Assembly: GCF_900240275.1 (NCBI RefSeq)
Contig: NZ_LT964761.1
Span: 1,332,524-1,396,523, forward strand
Reading direction: 5' to 3'
DNA: 64,000 bases
Source: [Lactobacillus] timonensis
Lineage (GTDB): Bacteria > Bacillota > Bacilli > Lactobacillales > Lactobacillaceae
Position numbers and translations under genes: made by a program
Shown: in pieces, positions 38,496 through 48,572 of the stretch
Layout of the letters: each line of letters begins with the position of its first letter
Position numbering within the stretch: position 1 is the first letter of the stretch
The notes under the pieces: model-generated
Told to the model about the DNA's origin: nothing
Databases searched by the model: none
The model's input: the letters and a program-made list of their open reading frames with translations, nothing else

Positions 38496-39647
38496 GTGGC
38501 TGAAGTTTATCTCGATAACGCAGCGACGACACCAATGGTGCAACCAGTCATTGATGTCTTAGTAGATCAGCTCAATCATCACTGGGGAAACGCCTCAACC
38601 GGTTATGGTTACGGACGTGATGCAAAGCGTGTATTGGAAGACAGCAGGCACGTGATTGCTCAAAGTATTGGAGCCCGTGATGACGAAATTGTGTTCACCA
38701 GTGGTGGTTCTGAAGGTGATAATACCGCCATCATTCAGGTGGCTCACGCGCGGGCAAAGCTGGGCAAGCATATCATTACTACCGCTATTGAACATGATGC
38801 AGTGCTGAAAAGTTGTCAGGCGCTGGAAGCAGAGGGATTTCGTGTTACCTACTTGCCGGTTGATGAACGTGGAATGATTTCATTAACGGATTTAAAAGAA
38901 GCACTGGATGATCAGACGACGCTCGTGTCAGTGATGATGGCTAATAACGAGGTCGGCACCAAAATGCCCATTCGGCAAATTGGTGAGCTTCTGGTTGATC
39001 ATCAGGCCTGGTTCCATACGGACGCGGTGCAAGCTTATGGGCTGGAGGATATCGATGTTAACCGTGATCATATTGACCTCTTGTCGACGTCTGCCCACAA
39101 GATTAACGGCCCTAAGATGATGGGCTTTTTGTACCGCCGAGAAGGCTTGAACTTTTCGAGCTTGATTAAGGGTGGCGAGCAGGAAACAAAGCGGCGCGCG
39201 GGAACCGAAAATGTTCCAGCAGCAGCCGCATTCGCAAAGGCGGTGAGTTTGCTGACCCCTGCAGAAAAGGACCATAGGGGGCAAAAATTTCTTGGCTTTA
39301 AACATGAGCTGGTTCGCCAGTTGACCAAGCACGGAATTGATTTTGCTGTGAATGGCTCCCCAATTGATGAAGCAATGCCACAAATTATCAACTTGTGGAT
39401 TAAGGGAGTGCCAACACAGGTGATGCAAAACGGCTTAGACTTGGCGGGGTTTGCAGTTTCTGGTGGCTCAGCCTGCACGGCAGGCAATGTGGAACCATCT
39501 CATGTCTTAGTGGCAATGTTTGGTCCAGTTAGTCCCCGCATTACTGAATCGATTCGTGTCAGCTTTGGCGTCATGAATACTATCGAGCAGGTCGATGCGT
39601 TGGCAACTAATATTGTTAAAATCGTCAAGCGGGTGAAAGGAGAATAA
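38496..39647 (+). CDS. iscS: Cysteine desulfurase (IscS/NifS type)
   Basis: This 383-residue PLP enzyme releases sulfur from cysteine as a persulfide. PLP lysine in STSAHKINGPKMMGFL, HTDAVQAYG with the PLP-binding Asp and Gln, and the catalytic Cys in SGGSACTAGNVEPSHV. GTG start behind GGAGGATTAAGG. Placed shortly before mnmA, it most likely supplies sulfur for tRNA 2-thiouridine rather than general Fe-S assembly. Confidence 0.93.
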   Translation: MAEVYLDNAATTPMVQPVIDVLVDQLNHHWGNASTGYGYGRDAKRVLEDSRHVIAQSIGARDDEIVFTSGGSEGDNTAIIQVAHARAKLGKHIITTAIEHDAVLKSCQALEAEGFRVTYLPVDERGMISLTDLKEALDDQTTLVSVMMANNEVGTKMPIRQIGELLVDHQAWFHTDAVQAYGLEDIDVNRDHIDLLSTSAHKINGPKMMGFLYRREGLNFSSLIKGGEQETKRRAGTENVPAAAAFAKAVSLLTPAEKDHRGQKFLGFKHELVRQLTKHGIDFAVNGSPIDEAMPQIINLWIKGVPTQVMQNGLDLAGFAVSGGSACTAGNVEPSHVLVAMFGPVSPRITESIRVSFGVMNTIEQVDALATNIVKIVKRVKGE

Positions 39648-39649
39648 GG

Positions 39650-39991
39650 ATGCCATACAGTAAGTCAGTAAAGGTTAGTGGTGATACGCAAACTTACACC
39701 ATTAGCCCGGAGATTAAGGAGTACACACTTAATGACCTGGGTTTTGAGCGCTCACGGCGGGGAACTTTTACTTATGAAGGAAGTCTCGACCGAACTTCGC
39801 CATTTCACTCGGCTGCTAAGTTAAAAATTTGGGTATCTCCGGAAATGGATGCTTTTAAAATGGAAACCGTTAACGGTAACGGGATGAGCAAGATTAACAT
39901 TTTTCGGGGAAGCCGGTCCAAGGAATTCGTTTTGCAGTACCACTTTATTCTTGATGAAATGGTGAAACGCCACGTTTTCGACCGGCAATAG
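39650..39991 (+). CDS. DUF1831 family protein
   Basis: This 113-residue protein is of the DUF1831 family, recognised by KEYTLNDLGFERSRRGTFTY and by its constant place between the cysteine desulfurase and mnmA in lactobacilli. Soluble, no cysteines, no membrane segment. Two bases from the previous stop, so one operon. Association with tRNA thiolation is only suggested by context. Confidence 0.85.
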   Translation: MPYSKSVKVSGDTQTYTISPEIKEYTLNDLGFERSRRGTFTYEGSLDRTSPFHSAAKLKIWVSPEMDAFKMETVNGNGMSKINIFRGSRSKEFVLQYHFILDEMVKRHVFDRQ

Positions 39992-40097
39992 CTTAGGCTG
40001 GTCAACCGGGCGTGTCATTTGGTACAATAGCTCCTACTGGAATCACGACCTTCAATCGTTGACGACCAGAATCTTAGACGAAATGATGGTGAACTAA

Positions 40098-41234
<1,137 letters not shown>

Positions 41235-41239
41235 GAAAG

Positions 41240-41268
41240 AAGTGACGGATTAAATTCGTCACTTTTTT
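41240..41268 (+). terminator. Terminator of mnmA
   Basis: AAGTGACG (41240-41247) pairs with CGTCACTT (41257-41264), extended by GAT/ATT, followed by six T residues. Confidence 0.8.
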
Positions 41269-41343
41269 CTTAAAGCATTCTTCATTGGAGAGAAAACTCT
41301 GTTAAGATAGTAGGGAAAGGTTTGGAAAGGACCAAGGTGTGCG

Positions 41344-42003
41344 ATGACTGTTTTTTACTTTATTCGTCACGGGAAAACGGAATGGAACAAGGCGTCCCGT
41401 TATCAGGGGGCTCATGGTGATTCCCCGCTGTTACCCGAAAGTTACCAAGAAATCAAACTACTAGCCAAACACTTGGCGGCAATCAATTTTGTTCATGCTT
41501 ATGCGAGCCCGCTCCCAAGGGCACTAACAACAGCGCGTACCCTGATTAGTGAGCTTCCATCAAACATCCCTTTAACAGTTGACAGCCGTTTGCGCGAGTT
41601 CAACCTTGGAAAAATGGAAGGACGACGGTTCGACGAAGTGAAGGCCCGGTGGCCACAAGTGGTGGATAGTTTCCATTTTCACGCCGATAAGTTTGACAAC
41701 CGCTTAATTGACAGTGAAAGTTTTTCGGCGGTTATCGATCGTTTTCGGGCGGCAATTGAGGAATATGCTGCTGCTTATCCCGGATCACAAAACGTCCTGG
41801 TTGTCTCACACGGTGCGGCACTGAATGCGGGAATTAACGGTTCATTGAATGTTCCATTGGCACACCTGAAGGACCGTGGTGGCTTGTCGAACACCTCAAC
41901 GACGATTTTACAAACGGCGGACGGTAAGAATTTTCAGTTAAAAAAATGGAACGAGACGGATTATCTTCATAAAACAACGGTAGACCCCACTGACACAATT
42001 TGA
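41344..42003 (+). CDS. Histidine phosphatase family protein
   Basis: This 219-residue phosphoglycerate-mutase-like phosphatase has the RHG motif YFIRHGKTEWNKASRYQG, ASPLPRALTTA, REFNLGKMEG with the catalytic Glu and VSHGAALNAG with the second His. Substrate undetermined. Starts a short run with the TPR gene and recD2 (gaps under 20 bases). Confidence 0.88.
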   Translation: MTVFYFIRHGKTEWNKASRYQGAHGDSPLLPESYQEIKLLAKHLAAINFVHAYASPLPRALTTARTLISELPSNIPLTVDSRLREFNLGKMEGRRFDEVKARWPQVVDSFHFHADKFDNRLIDSESFSAVIDRFRAAIEEYAAAYPGSQNVLVVSHGAALNAGINGSLNVPLAHLKDRGGLSNTSTTILQTADGKNFQLKKWNETDYLHKTTVDPTDTI

Positions 42004-42018
42004 TGAGGAGATTGAATA

Positions 42019-42705
42019 ATGACAACAAAAGATTCATCAAAGGCTAATCAAGAGCAGACGAATCAACTGGTTCACCGGTTGATAGCTGCAATTGATCAGC
42101 AACCGGAAAAAGTTAACAATTATTATGACCTTGGATCACTATTGACACGGTTGCAGTCGTATGAGCAAGCTGAAGAGTTATTTATGAAGGCGCTGGGAAT
42201 TTTTGAACAGAAGGATGATGGTGATGCCGTTAACCTTCTAAACTACGGACTCGGGAATCTCTACTATACTGTTGGTAAAGCCAAGAGCGCCATTGATTAT
42301 TACAATAAGATTGATGACCCGAAACTCAAGGCGGATTCTTACCTAATGCTGGCCCAGAGTTACATGAAGGAAAAGCATTACAAACAGGCGGTGGCTTATG
42401 GGTTGACTGCCCTCGAACTCCGTCCTGATGATGCAGCAATTAATCAGGTGCTAGGTGATTCATTCCTCGCTCTTGGTGAGTTTGAACAAGCACGCGGTTA
42501 CTATGACACGATTTTGAAACACCACCCGGGACGGGCGGATACACAGTTTAACCGTGGTTTGGTCGCGATGGTGTTAGGTGAAGATTACCATTCATACTTG
42601 ACTCAGGCTCAGCAACTCGATCCGGATTTCTATAAAAAGAGTGAAAAACGGATTGCCGATATTAAAGACTTCTTAGAGCGGCAGGGCGGTTTGACAAATG
42701 ACTAA
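42019..42705 (+). CDS. Tetratricopeptide repeat protein
   Basis: This 228-residue all-helical protein has about five TPR units (DLGSLLTRLQSYEQAEELFM, YGLGNLYYTVGKAKSAIDYY, LAQSYMKEKHYKQAVAYGL, GDSFLALGEFEQARGYY). Probably a scaffold with unknown partner. Its end overlaps recD2 by 8 bases, a fixed pairing in lactobacilli that hints at coupled expression. Confidence 0.85.
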   Translation: MTTKDSSKANQEQTNQLVHRLIAAIDQQPEKVNNYYDLGSLLTRLQSYEQAEELFMKALGIFEQKDDGDAVNLLNYGLGNLYYTVGKAKSAIDYYNKIDDPKLKADSYLMLAQSYMKEKHYKQAVAYGLTALELRPDDAAINQVLGDSFLALGEFEQARGYYDTILKHHPGRADTQFNRGLVAMVLGEDYHSYLTQAQQLDPDFYKKSEKRIADIKDFLERQGGLTND

Positions 42706-45106
42706 GAAAAAAAAGACGACTGCGGGGCAAGAAACCATTACGGGGAAACCGCAGGAGCCTTTTTTTTCGTCCCCTGATAGCTACTACAAAGTTATGCCGC
42801 TAATTACAAAAAAACATACTTACACCATTGTTGGCGATTTTGGTGACTTAAGTCACGATGTCGACTATGCCTTTACCGGTAAGTGGGTCAACCACCCCAA
42901 GTATGGTCAGCAATTTCGGGTAGCGAGCTATAAGCGAGTTATTGACGTCGAGCCGGGTAAAGAAACAGCCTTCCAGTATCTTCGCAACCTTAACGTTGAT
43001 GACGACTTTGCCAGAAAAATCGTCGATACACTTGGTGAGAACGCGCTCAATGAACTAGTTAATAATCCGGAAATAATTGAACGATGTGATCCCACAAATG
43101 AACAGCAGGAGCAGCTCTTTGGTGCGCTCCGGCTGGGCAAAACAAAGGATGTTTTATTACAACGGCTAGGCCAGCTTGGCTTTACCGGAAACCAGAGCCA
43201 AGATATTTTTCAAAAATTTGGCACCAACGCTAGCAAGGTTATCAAAGAAGACCCGTATCAACTAGTTCGTGAAGTGAGTGGGATAACTTTCCCGTTGGTG
43301 GATAAACTAGCTGATAAGTTAGGATGGCAAGCGGATTCGCCATTACGGTTGGATGCTGCTTTATTGGAAGCCGCCGAAGAATTGACACGTGAAAGTGGCA
43401 ACACTTACTGTGGACGGCAAGAAGTTATTGAAAGAGCAAGCCGTCTGTTAGCAGACCGCCAGCTAGCGCGAAAATTGGAACAACGGCTGGATAGTAAAAA
43501 ACAGCAACTAATTAGTTTGTTGGACGGGCAACGAGTCTTTCCAGCTGAATTGGACCAGGCAGAACAAGAGATCACTCGTGACCTGAATTTGCTCAATGAA
43601 GGACACCTAAGCTCATTTGATGACCAGGAACTGAAAAAACAGGTTGACCAGTATGAGAGCCGCAATGGCATTCAATTAGATCACGAACAGACCGCGGCAA
43701 TCAGGCTAGCGGTTCAGTCGCCAGTTAGCTTAATTACTGGTGGACCAGGAACCGGTAAAACAACAATTATCAAGGGGATAATCGAAACCTTTTTGGGGTT
43801 AACGGGAGCTCAAAGCACTGACTTAGTCCTGACTGCACCGACTGGTCGGGCGGCTAAACGGATGAGTGAAGCCACCGGAATCAACGCCTACACAATTCAC
43901 CATTGTTTAGGATTAACTGGTCGGGAAATGCCGGCGCAAATCCGGGCGTCGAAAACCTTTGATGCCGAGATGGTCATCGTTGACGAAATGTCCATGGTTG
44001 ACACCCTTTTATGTCGGGCGCTGATCGACGCAGTTAATCCGGGCACCCGTCTCGTCTTAGTGGGGGATGCGGATCAATTACCATCTGTTGGCCCTGGACA
44101 GGTTTTTTCTAACTTGTTATCCAGTGCGGTCTTGCCAACAGTTAAATTAGAGCGGATTTATCGTCAAGACCAGGACTCAACGATTGTGACCTTTGCACAC
44201 CAGGTTAACCAGGGACGCTTGCCCGCTAATTGGCAGCATAACCAAGCTGACCGTTCAGTAGTTATTTGTGCTCCTAACCAAGTTGCCATCTTCGTTAACA
44301 AGCTAATTGACTGGGCAAAACAGCAAGGTTATTCATTGTCGGATATTCAAGTAATGGCACCAATGTACAAAAAAGTTGGTGGTATTAACGAAATTAACGC
44401 CTTTGTTCAATCGCAGCAAAACCCGCAATCCGGTGGAAAGGCGAGTGTTGTCTTTGGACGAGAAAACAACCATACTTACCGGGTTGGCGACAAGGTGATG
44501 CAGCGGGTAAATAACCCCGATAAAGGTGTGTTTAATGGTGATATTGGAATTGTTAAGACAATCGAGAGCCGCGATACTGATCCAGTTGCGCGTGGGAAAA
44601 ATGCAAAGATAACGGTCAAATTTGACCAGCGAGAAGTATCATATAACCCACTGGAATGGAAAGAACAACTGACACTAGCTTATTGCATTTCGATTCACAA
44701 GTCACAAGGGAGCCAGTTTCCTGTAGTGATCGTCGCACTAGTCAATGCCGATTCAATTATGCTAAAACGTAACCTGTTTTATACTGCAGTAACACGGGCG
44801 TCAGGCTTTTTGTTAATGGTTGGCGAACAGCAGGCGTTTGAAACCAGTGTTGCCAACGCCATGTCAGCTCGGCAAACCATGATGCAGGAGCGGTTAACGG
44901 CTGCCTTCCACCAGGACAATAAAAAGACTGAAGAACGACCTGCAAAGGATACCGAAACTCCATCAAAGAAGCAGGAGGCAAACCAGCATAAAACGACAAC
45001 CACTACGCAGTCACATCTCCTGACTGCACAACTGATTGCGAACGAAGAAATCTCGCCGATGATCGGGATGGATGGAGTTACCCCTGATTCCTTTAAAAAG
45101 AAGTAA
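42698..45106 (+). CDS. recD2: ATP-dependent RecD2-type DNA helicase
   Basis: This 802-residue SF1B 5'-3' helicase, not part of a RecBC enzyme, acts in replication-fork repair. N-terminal OB-like and helix-hairpin-helix region (about 20-230), Walker A GGPGTGKT, Walker B VIVDEMSMVD, VGDADQLPSVGPGQ, and C-terminal motif YCISIHKSQGSQFPVV. A polar tail (about 745-802) is poorly conserved. Overlaps the TPR gene. Confidence 0.94.
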   Translation: MTKKKKTTAGQETITGKPQEPFFSSPDSYYKVMPLITKKHTYTIVGDFGDLSHDVDYAFTGKWVNHPKYGQQFRVASYKRVIDVEPGKETAFQYLRNLNVDDDFARKIVDTLGENALNELVNNPEIIERCDPTNEQQEQLFGALRLGKTKDVLLQRLGQLGFTGNQSQDIFQKFGTNASKVIKEDPYQLVREVSGITFPLVDKLADKLGWQADSPLRLDAALLEAAEELTRESGNTYCGRQEVIERASRLLADRQLARKLEQRLDSKKQQLISLLDGQRVFPAELDQAEQEITRDLNLLNEGHLSSFDDQELKKQVDQYESRNGIQLDHEQTAAIRLAVQSPVSLITGGPGTGKTTIIKGIIETFLGLTGAQSTDLVLTAPTGRAAKRMSEATGINAYTIHHCLGLTGREMPAQIRASKTFDAEMVIVDEMSMVDTLLCRALIDAVNPGTRLVLVGDADQLPSVGPGQVFSNLLSSAVLPTVKLERIYRQDQDSTIVTFAHQVNQGRLPANWQHNQADRSVVICAPNQVAIFVNKLIDWAKQQGYSLSDIQVMAPMYKKVGGINEINAFVQSQQNPQSGGKASVVFGRENNHTYRVGDKVMQRVNNPDKGVFNGDIGIVKTIESRDTDPVARGKNAKITVKFDQREVSYNPLEWKEQLTLAYCISIHKSQGSQFPVVIVALVNADSIMLKRNLFYTAVTRASGFLLMVGEQQAFETSVANAMSARQTMMQERLTAAFHQDNKKTEERPAKDTETPSKKQEANQHKTTTTTQSHLLTAQLIANEEISPMIGMDGVTPDSFKKK

Positions 45107-45144
45107 TAATACCTGATTGACTACGCGGATTTAGTGAAAAATGA

Positions 45145-45150
45145 TACAAT
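45145..45150 (+). promoter_or_regulatory. Candidate -10 box of the prs paralogue
   Basis: TACAAT lies 45 bases before the start; the only -35-like TTGACT (45117-45122) is 22 bases away, so spacing is not canonical. Confidence 0.3.
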
Positions 45151-45195
45151 ACAGCTGTATAACAAAATATTGATTGAGATGATAGGAGTTTGCAA

Positions 45196-46185
45196 ATGAA
45201 CGCAACAGACAAGATCGCGAACGTACGGCTATTCAGCTTAAATTCCAACCCGCAATTGGCAAGTAAAATTGCTGATGGGGTGGGTGTACCGCTTAGCAAG
45301 GCGAAGATTAGTCACTTTGCTGATGGTGAAATTTCTGTTGAAATTGAGGAAAGCGTCCGGGGTTGTGAGGTTTATGTTATCCAATCAATTTCTGACCCCG
45401 TGAACACGAATTTGATGGAACTGCTAATTATGGTTGATGCCTTGCGACGGGCTAGTGCAGCGTCGATTTGTGTTGTGATGCCATACTATGGCTATGCTCG
45501 TCAGGATAGGAAAGCACGGTCGCGGGAACCAATTACGGCTAAATTGGTGGCTGACTTGTTGGAAATGGATAAGATTAGTCGTCTGGTGACGATTGACTTG
45601 CATGCGGCTCAGGTACAAGGATTCTTTGACATTCCGGTAGATCATTTGATTGCGGCCCCGCTGTTTGCAAAGTATGTTAAGGACAAACACCTCGATGAAA
45701 ATGTTGTTCTGGTGGCACCTGATCATGCGGGGGTTACGATGACGCGTCGCTTTGCTGAGTTTATTAACGCACCAATTGCTATCGTTGATAATCGTGAAGA
45801 CGTAAAACACGAAGCCTCATTGACGAAAATCAGTGCTGATTTTGTAATCGGGGATGTTAAAGGAAAAAACGCGATTATTATTGATGACATTGTTGATACG
45901 GGCCGGCGGATGGCAATGTCAGCAGAAGTACTGAAGAAATTTGGGGCTAAAAATATTTACGGGATCGCTACTCACCCCGTTTTGTCGGGCAATGCACCTG
46001 AAATATTGGAGCATTCGCCAATCAAAGAACTGATCGTTTCTAATTCAATTGCTGTGCCAGAGCAGAAACATATTGATAAGTTAACGATCATTTCGGTAGC
46101 TAACTTGTTGGCGGCTGCCTTAATGCGGATTCACCAACACCAGTCGATTGATTCACTTTTCCAACCATTACCAGAAAAAGACTAA
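45196..46185 (+). CDS. prs: Ribose-phosphate pyrophosphokinase paralogue
   Basis: This 329-residue PRPP synthetase-family protein has FADGEISVEIEESVRGCEVY, ATP-binding RQDRKARSREPITAKL and DLHAAQVQGFF. In the pyrophosphate/ribose-5-phosphate region the usual PDHGGVTRAR reads PDHAGVTMTRR, and the PRPP loop usually near DDxxDTAGT/DTGGT reads DDIVDTGRRM. These changes suggest the second, divergent Prs seen in lactobacilli, perhaps with altered allostery or substrate. The ATG at 45196 is 7 bases behind AGGAG. Confidence 0.88.
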   Translation: MNATDKIANVRLFSLNSNPQLASKIADGVGVPLSKAKISHFADGEISVEIEESVRGCEVYVIQSISDPVNTNLMELLIMVDALRRASAASICVVMPYYGYARQDRKARSREPITAKLVADLLEMDKISRLVTIDLHAAQVQGFFDIPVDHLIAAPLFAKYVKDKHLDENVVLVAPDHAGVTMTRRFAEFINAPIAIVDNREDVKHEASLTKISADFVIGDVKGKNAIIIDDIVDTGRRMAMSAEVLKKFGAKNIYGIATHPVLSGNAPEILEHSPIKELIVSNSIAVPEQKHIDKLTIISVANLLAAALMRIHQHQSIDSLFQPLPEKD

Positions 46186-46197
46186 TAAACAGTTTTG

Positions 46198-46222
46198 GAT
46201 GCGATTAATTCGCATCTTTTTT
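46198..46222 (+). terminator. Terminator of prs
   Basis: GATGCGA and TCGCATC form a hairpin (46198-46216) with six T residues after it. Confidence 0.8.
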
Positions 46223-46320
46223 GTTGCCCTTCAATGTTAGGACAAACCAGCAAAAAGTTCATAACCTATAAATCTATCGATAAGCCTTAAATGTACGAAA
46301 TCAAAGGGCTAATTTGAAGT

Positions 46321-46358
46321 TGAAAGCGTTTTGCGTTATCTTAGATGTGGAGTATAGT
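46321..46358 (+). promoter_or_regulatory. Permease promoter with cre-like site
   Basis: TTGCGT (46331-46336) and TATAGT (46353-46358) are 16 bases apart. TGAAAGCGTTTTGC (46321-46334) matches 12 of 14 positions of the common CcpA cre consensus and overlaps the -35, which would predict glucose repression. Confidence 0.45.
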
Positions 46359-46405
46359 TAATGGTTGATTGTTTCTTTGGCTTTCTTAGTTTGAGGGTGT
46401 TATTG

Positions 46406-47758
46406 ATGAAAACAGTCAAAGACGGTGGGAAGAAGCTATCATTTCTATCCATTTACTTTCTAGGGATTAACGCGGTAATTGGCTCCGGTGCGTTCCTGTT
46501 ACTGCAAGTGATTTATCGTGATATGAACCTCATGAGTGTGCTCGTGCTTCTCTTTGCAGCACTGACCGTCAGTATGGTGGCACTTTGCTATGCTGACTTA
46601 GCAAGCCGGTTTAAGGAGTCCGGAGCGGCTTGGATTTACTCTTACAATGCATTTGGCCGTTTTACTGGTTTTGAACTCGGCATTTTTATCTGGTTCTTAG
46701 GTTGTTGTACGTTGTCGGCGGAAGTCGTCGCACTGTTAACGACTTTAAAAAGTTTTCTTCCGGTATTTAATAATCCGGTAGTCTATTATTCTTCAGTCTT
46801 TGGATTAATCATTTTGTTTGCTATTATTAACTTCTTTGGTCGGACACTTGTCAAACTCGTCGACAACACTTCTTCGGCTGCCAAGATGATTACAATCATC
46901 ATTTTTATCGTTGTGGGCGCCTTTGTGATTCATTTTAGTCACTTTAAGCCGGTAATTCCGACTGCCGCAGCTAATAGCTTTACGGGATTTTTCCACCACT
47001 TTGGAGCTGCTTTTAGTGTCGTCTTTTACTTGTTTACTGGTTTTTCTTTCTTGCCGATTGCGGCTAAGCAAATGAATAATCCAGAAAAAAACATCCCGCG
47101 AGTACTCATTGCCGTGATGATTAGCGTCTCTATCCTTTATTCACTGATGATGCTAGTTGCCATCGGGATTCTGGGAACACGCATGAGTGACTACAGTACA
47201 CCGATCGCTATTGCTTTTCGTGATGGTGTTGGTACCTGGGGTTATTTCTTGGTAATTGTCGGGATGCTGATTAGTATCTTTGGGGTCGCATTTACTGCTT
47301 CCTTTAATACGCCATCGCTAATTGCTTCGCTAGCAAATGAACACGGGATGTTGCCAAAAGTGGTGGGCAAAAAGAATCGCTATAATGCACCATGGATTAG
47401 TATCATCTTGACGGCCGTGGTTTCATTACTACTGGTCACTCAGTCATACCTTTTTCTGGTTTCCTGCATTGTCCTAGCTTCATTTGTTCAGTATGTACCA
47501 ACAATCTTTGCTGATATTCGCTTCCTCCACACGAATGAATTTCCTACTCATGGGTTTAAACTGCCAGGTAAATATATTATCCCGGCATTGGCGCTGTTAA
47601 TCTCGCTTTACATGGTAACTAATTTCACCGTTAAAACTATTATGGTGGGAGTGATTGTAGCGGTATTAGCCGCTATTGCCTACATCTTTATTGAAAAAGA
47701 TGAAGAGAAGGAGAAAGAGCGGCAAGCTAAATTAGCCCAGTTGCGGAAGAAGAACTAA
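46406..47758 (+). CDS. APC-family amino-acid permease
   Basis: This 450-residue transporter has about 12 membrane segments. The start LSFLSIYFLGINAVIGSGAF carries the APC unwound-helix GSGAF motif; LCYADLASRFKESGAAWIYS and FLPIAAKQMNNPEKNIPR are typical. Charged tail EKDEEKEKERQAK. The ATG at 46406 lies 8 bases behind GAGGG. Stands alone, convergent with the Spx paralogue. Substrate cannot be assigned. Confidence 0.85.
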   Translation: MKTVKDGGKKLSFLSIYFLGINAVIGSGAFLLLQVIYRDMNLMSVLVLLFAALTVSMVALCYADLASRFKESGAAWIYSYNAFGRFTGFELGIFIWFLGCCTLSAEVVALLTTLKSFLPVFNNPVVYYSSVFGLIILFAIINFFGRTLVKLVDNTSSAAKMITIIIFIVVGAFVIHFSHFKPVIPTAAANSFTGFFHHFGAAFSVVFYLFTGFSFLPIAAKQMNNPEKNIPRVLIAVMISVSILYSLMMLVAIGILGTRMSDYSTPIAIAFRDGVGTWGYFLVIVGMLISIFGVAFTASFNTPSLIASLANEHGMLPKVVGKKNRYNAPWISIILTAVVSLLLVTQSYLFLVSCIVLASFVQYVPTIFADIRFLHTNEFPTHGFKLPGKYIIPALALLISLYMVTNFTVKTIMVGVIVAVLAAIAYIFIEKDEEKEKERQAKLAQLRKKN

Positions 47759-47767
47759 CTAAAAAGT

Positions 47768-47807
47768 TAAAACGCCAGTCAGGACATTTCCCGACTGACG
47801 TTTTTAT
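47768..47807. terminator. Terminator between permease and Spx paralogue
   Basis: CGCCAGTCAGG and CCCGACTGACG form a stem with wobble pairs, flanked by AAAA and TTTTT so it can serve both strands. Confidence 0.7.
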
Positions 47808-47828
47808 GTTGGTAGCAATTTTGGATGA

Positions 47829-48254
47829 TCAAGCCATTTTGAAACTGCCACCAGTTTGGTTCGTTAACTTTGCAAACAGGGCTGATAATTCCATCCGTCG
47901 CTGGTGGGGAGTAATGAAGACGCCCATCTTTTCCTGATCGAAACCGGTAATCAGCTTGTGGCTATTAAAGATAATGGGATTTTTCAGGATATGCGGATTC
48001 TTGTGGATTGCTGAAGTTAATTGATTAATAGTAACGCTATCGCGGTCCATCTTTAGGGACTTTGTTTCACGTGAGCGTTTTGAAATCAATTCGTCGGTCC
48101 CGTTGAGGCAGAGGGTTAACAAGCGAGTAACCTCCTCTTTAGTTAACGGTTCCTTTTCCAAGTTTCGTTGAACGACTGCGATATCGTGGTCGGTTAGCCA
48201 CCTGACGGCCTTTCTTTTTGACGGGTCGTTGGTGTGAAAATACAGGTTGACCAT
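47829..48254 (-). CDS. Spx/MgsR-family protein without the CxxC switch
   Basis: This 141-residue ArsC-fold protein is aligned with Spx by NGTDELISKRSRETKSLKM and NPHILKNPIIFNSHKLITGF. In the N-terminal loop where Spx has CxxC, it reads FHTNDPSKRK, so both redox cysteines are missing. The only visible Cys lies in LLTLCLNG. It may bind RNA polymerase alpha without redox control, or be a degenerate relative. It is transcribed alone. SpxA of this window keeps its cysteines. Confidence 0.85.
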   Translation of the reverse strand: MVNLYFHTNDPSKRKAVRWLTDHDIAVVQRNLEKEPLTKEEVTRLLTLCLNGTDELISKRSRETKSLKMDRDSVTINQLTSAIHKNPHILKNPIIFNSHKLITGFDQEKMGVFITPHQRRMELSALFAKLTNQTGGSFKMA

Positions 48255-48572
48255 TTCATCACTTCCTTAACACAAGCTGCTAGTTTCATTGTAGCAAGCA
48301 ATTCAGCAGGTGTTAGAATATCAAATCATTGTTAATAAATTCTTTAAAGTCCGGGTGGTTATTAATTATTCCTTGAGGATTTTAAACAAATCTTAATCAA
48401 GCGATAGCACCACGTAGATTGTTGTTATGACGCGATTAAAAAGGCATAAAAGACCTTCAAGCTTCTGCCTGACCATACGTTCGCTATCGGAAGTAAATAG
48501 CGAATGATACGCTAGTTATAACGTGATCTATTTTGACTAGTGGGTCGCCATTAATTTATGGGAAGGTGTTAG
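48255..48572. promoter_or_regulatory. Upstream region of the LysM-P60 gene
   Basis: 318 bases without a gene, serving the divergent Spx paralogue and the hydrolase. An inverted repeat TTCGCTAT (48480-48487) with ATAGCGAA (48497-48504) could be an operator or an RNA hairpin in a long 5' leader. TTATAA (48516-48521) might be a -10, but no good -35 accompanies it. Confidence 0.35.
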
